DNA of 7,157 nt from DATCLA01 sp036564195 (GTDB taxonomy: Bacteria; Bacillota; UBA4882; UBA8346). The stretch spans positions 1 through 7,157 of the forward strand of contig DATCLA010000011.1 of the NCBI GenBank assembly GCA_036564195.1, given 5' to 3'. Under the pieces are notes generated by a model. It did no database searches. It was not told where the DNA came from and saw only the letters and a list, made by a program, of their open reading frames with translations. A program made the position numbers and the translations under genes. Below, piece by piece: positions 5,975 through 7,157 of this stretch (the stretch's first letter is position 1; every line of letters begins with the position of its first letter).

Positions 5975-6970
5975 TCATACTTCTTCTTCCGTATTGCGTT
6001 CCCGGGACGGAATGGTTTTATATTTCAAGTTATGAATCGCTTTAATATAACGGATCGTCCGGTACTTAGCCCGCATCACAACCGAATGCGTTGTTGCCAG
6101 AAAACTACCGAAACTTACCCCTTCTAACAATTCACCGGAAGTAATACCGGTAGCCGCAAAAATAAGATTATCGCCTTTAGCCAAATCTTCGGTAAAATAG
6201 ACCCGATCAACGTCAAAACCAGAAGCTTTAATCCGCCGCTTCTCTTCGTCATTCTGAGGATAAAACCGGGTTTGGATCTCACCGTCCAGGCAACGTAAGG
6301 CAGCTGCGGCAATAACTCCCTCCGGAGCGCCGCCCACTCCCAGATAGATATCAACGTTATTCGGCATTGCTGTAGAAATTGCTCCGGCAATATCACCGTC
6401 ACCGATCAGTTTAATCCGGGCTCCGGTTTCACGAACCTCCTGAATCAATTGGCGATGGCGTTCCCGGTCCAGGATCATGATGGTCAGGTCTTTGATATTC
6501 TTATTGAGGACAGCAGCGGCTACCTTCAGGTTTTCACGGACACTGACATTAATGTCAAGTTTGCCTTTTAAAGCCGGACCGCAAGCCAGTTTTTCCATAT
6601 AAAAACTGGGAAAAGGCAATAGCGACCCTTTGGAGCCGGCGGCAACCACTGATAAAGCGTTCGGCAAACCGTTAGCCACCAGGCGAGTGCCATCGACTGG
6701 ATCCACCGCAATATCTACCTCGGGAGAACCCTCTTTCCAATCACCCACCTGCTCTCCGATCTTCAACATGGGAGCTTTATCTTTTTCACCCTCACCGATA
6801 ATTACCGTTCCTTTAAGGGGAATCAAATCCAGCATCCCCCGCATCGCATCGGAAGCAGCCTGATCTACCTTTTCTTTATCGCCATTTCCCAACCAGCGGC
6901 TGGCGCGCAAAGCGGCAGCCTCGGTAACCCGCATCAGTTCCATGGCAAGTTGGCGTTCTAAGTCAGCCAT
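5975..6970 (-). CDS. glpX: Fructose-1,6-bisphosphatase, class II (GlpX)
   Basis: A 331-residue metal-dependent cytoplasmic phosphatase converting fructose 1,6-bisphosphate to fructose 6-phosphate in gluconeogenesis; some relatives also accept sedoheptulose bisphosphate. It starts MADLERQLAMELMRVTEAAAL as the family does. Expected metal and active-site residues are D36 (VDQAASDAMR), E60 in GEGEKDKAPML, D90 and D93 in DPVDGT, and E217 in GVGGAPEGVIAAAAL. Other family blocks are NGLPNALSVVA and the C-terminal FAATGITSGELLEGV. In-frame ATGs at 6988 and 7006 would add 6 or 12 residues, but AAAGGAG at 6979-6985 lies 8 bases before the ATG at 6970, which also gives the family's usual N-terminus, so I chose 6970. 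Length fits the family (about 320-340). It converges on asd and probably is transcribed from a promoter near the right edge. No sequence defect is visible. Confidence 0.96.
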   Translation of the reverse strand: MADLERQLAMELMRVTEAAALRASRWLGNGDKEKVDQAASDAMRGMLDLIPLKGTVIIGEGEKDKAPMLKIGEQVGDWKEGSPEVDIAVDPVDGTRLVANGLPNALSVVAAGSKGSLLPFPSFYMEKLACGPALKGKLDINVSVRENLKVAAAVLNKNIKDLTIMILDRERHRQLIQEVRETGARIKLIGDGDIAGAISTAMPNNVDIYLGVGGAPEGVIAAAALRCLDGEIQTRFYPQNDEEKRRIKASGFDVDRVYFTEDLAKGDNLIFAATGITSGELLEGVSFGSFLATTHSVVMRAKYRTIRYIKAIHNLKYKTIPSRERNTEEEV

Positions 6971-6978
6971 GAATTTCA

Positions 6979-6985
6979 CTCCTTT
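6979..6985 (-). promoter_or_regulatory. Shine-Dalgarno deciding the glpX start
   Basis: On the - strand this reads AAAGGAG, 8 bases before the ATG at 6970. The longer in-frame ATGs at 6988 and 7006 lie upstream of it and have no comparable site. Confidence 0.8.
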
Positions 6986-7074
6986 CATAATAATCTCTAA
7001 TTGCATTGATTTGCCTAATTTCCCATCTCAATCTTGAAACACCATATATGATGATAATCCCCAGTAAATTTAGG

Positions 7075-7102
7075 AATTTAGTAGTCTCAAAACTCGAATC
7101 AA
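7075..7102 (-). promoter_or_regulatory. Candidate promoter for glpX
   Basis: On the - strand, TTGATT (7102-7097) and TAAATT (7080-7075) are 16 bases apart, about 105 bases upstream of the glpX start. The surrounding 7007-7157 region is AT-rich and shows no open frame of note. This is a tentative call; the window ends soon after. Confidence 0.3.
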
Positions 7103-7157
7103 AATTAACTAATTACTTAGAAGAATAAAAGTCTTAACCAATATTAATTTCAGTAAT

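Noticed and set aside
1..7157. Defence system, mobile element, CRISPR array or biosynthetic cluster
   Set aside because: All substantial genes are recognised housekeeping, signalling or exported enzymes; no tandem repeats, transposase, integrase or toxin-antitoxin pair is visible.

Overview
The window looks like chromosomal, housekeeping-type DNA from a low-to-moderate GC bacterium, most likely an anaerobic Firmicutes-lineage (Clostridia-like) organism. The evidence is strong AGGAGG-type ribosome binding sites, TTG/ATG starts next to purine-rich leaders, sigma-A-like promoters, U-tailed terminators, a meso-diaminopimelate dehydrogenase, an archaeal/fungal-type aspartate-semialdehyde dehydrogenase and a GlpX-type fructose bisphosphatase. 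The taxonomic guess is inference; there is no rRNA or other marker gene here.

Layout on the + strand. Positions 1-495 hold the C-terminal half of meso-diaminopimelate dehydrogenase (ddh), cut by the window edge and closed by a terminator hairpin near 526-560. After a 270-base leader with a probable promoter comes a membrane-anchored protein carrying an intact GGDEF domain followed by an intact HD-GYP domain (770-2302), i.e. predicted cyclic-di-GMP synthesis and breakdown in one polypeptide. A 324-base gap with hairpins but no convincing gene leads to an exported SGNH/GDSL-family esterase (2627-3940), followed by a very strong terminator (4043-4082). A small UPF0145/YbjQ-family protein (4175-4501) has its own promoter, whose spacer is filled by a perfect 18-base palindrome. 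A 273-base gap with a good extended -10 promoter precedes aspartate-semialdehyde dehydrogenase (asd, 4775-5860).

On the - strand, class II fructose-1,6-bisphosphatase (glpX, 5975-6970) converges on asd, with a hairpin between them that could stop transcription from both sides. The final 187 bases are the glpX leader and probable promoter region.

The genes look like independently transcribed units, not one operon: each has its own ribosome binding site, and most have a promoter candidate or terminator. Two genes belong to the same pathway: Asd makes aspartate semialdehyde for the lysine/diaminopimelate branch and Ddh makes meso-diaminopimelate from tetrahydrodipicolinate in one step. GlpX serves gluconeogenesis. 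I see no tRNA, rRNA, CRISPR array, insertion sequence or phage gene, and no clear new multi-gene system. The most interesting details are the palindrome in the ybjQ promoter, the alternative hairpins after ddh, the orphan Shine-Dalgarno before the GGDEF/HD-GYP gene, and that protein's domain state.
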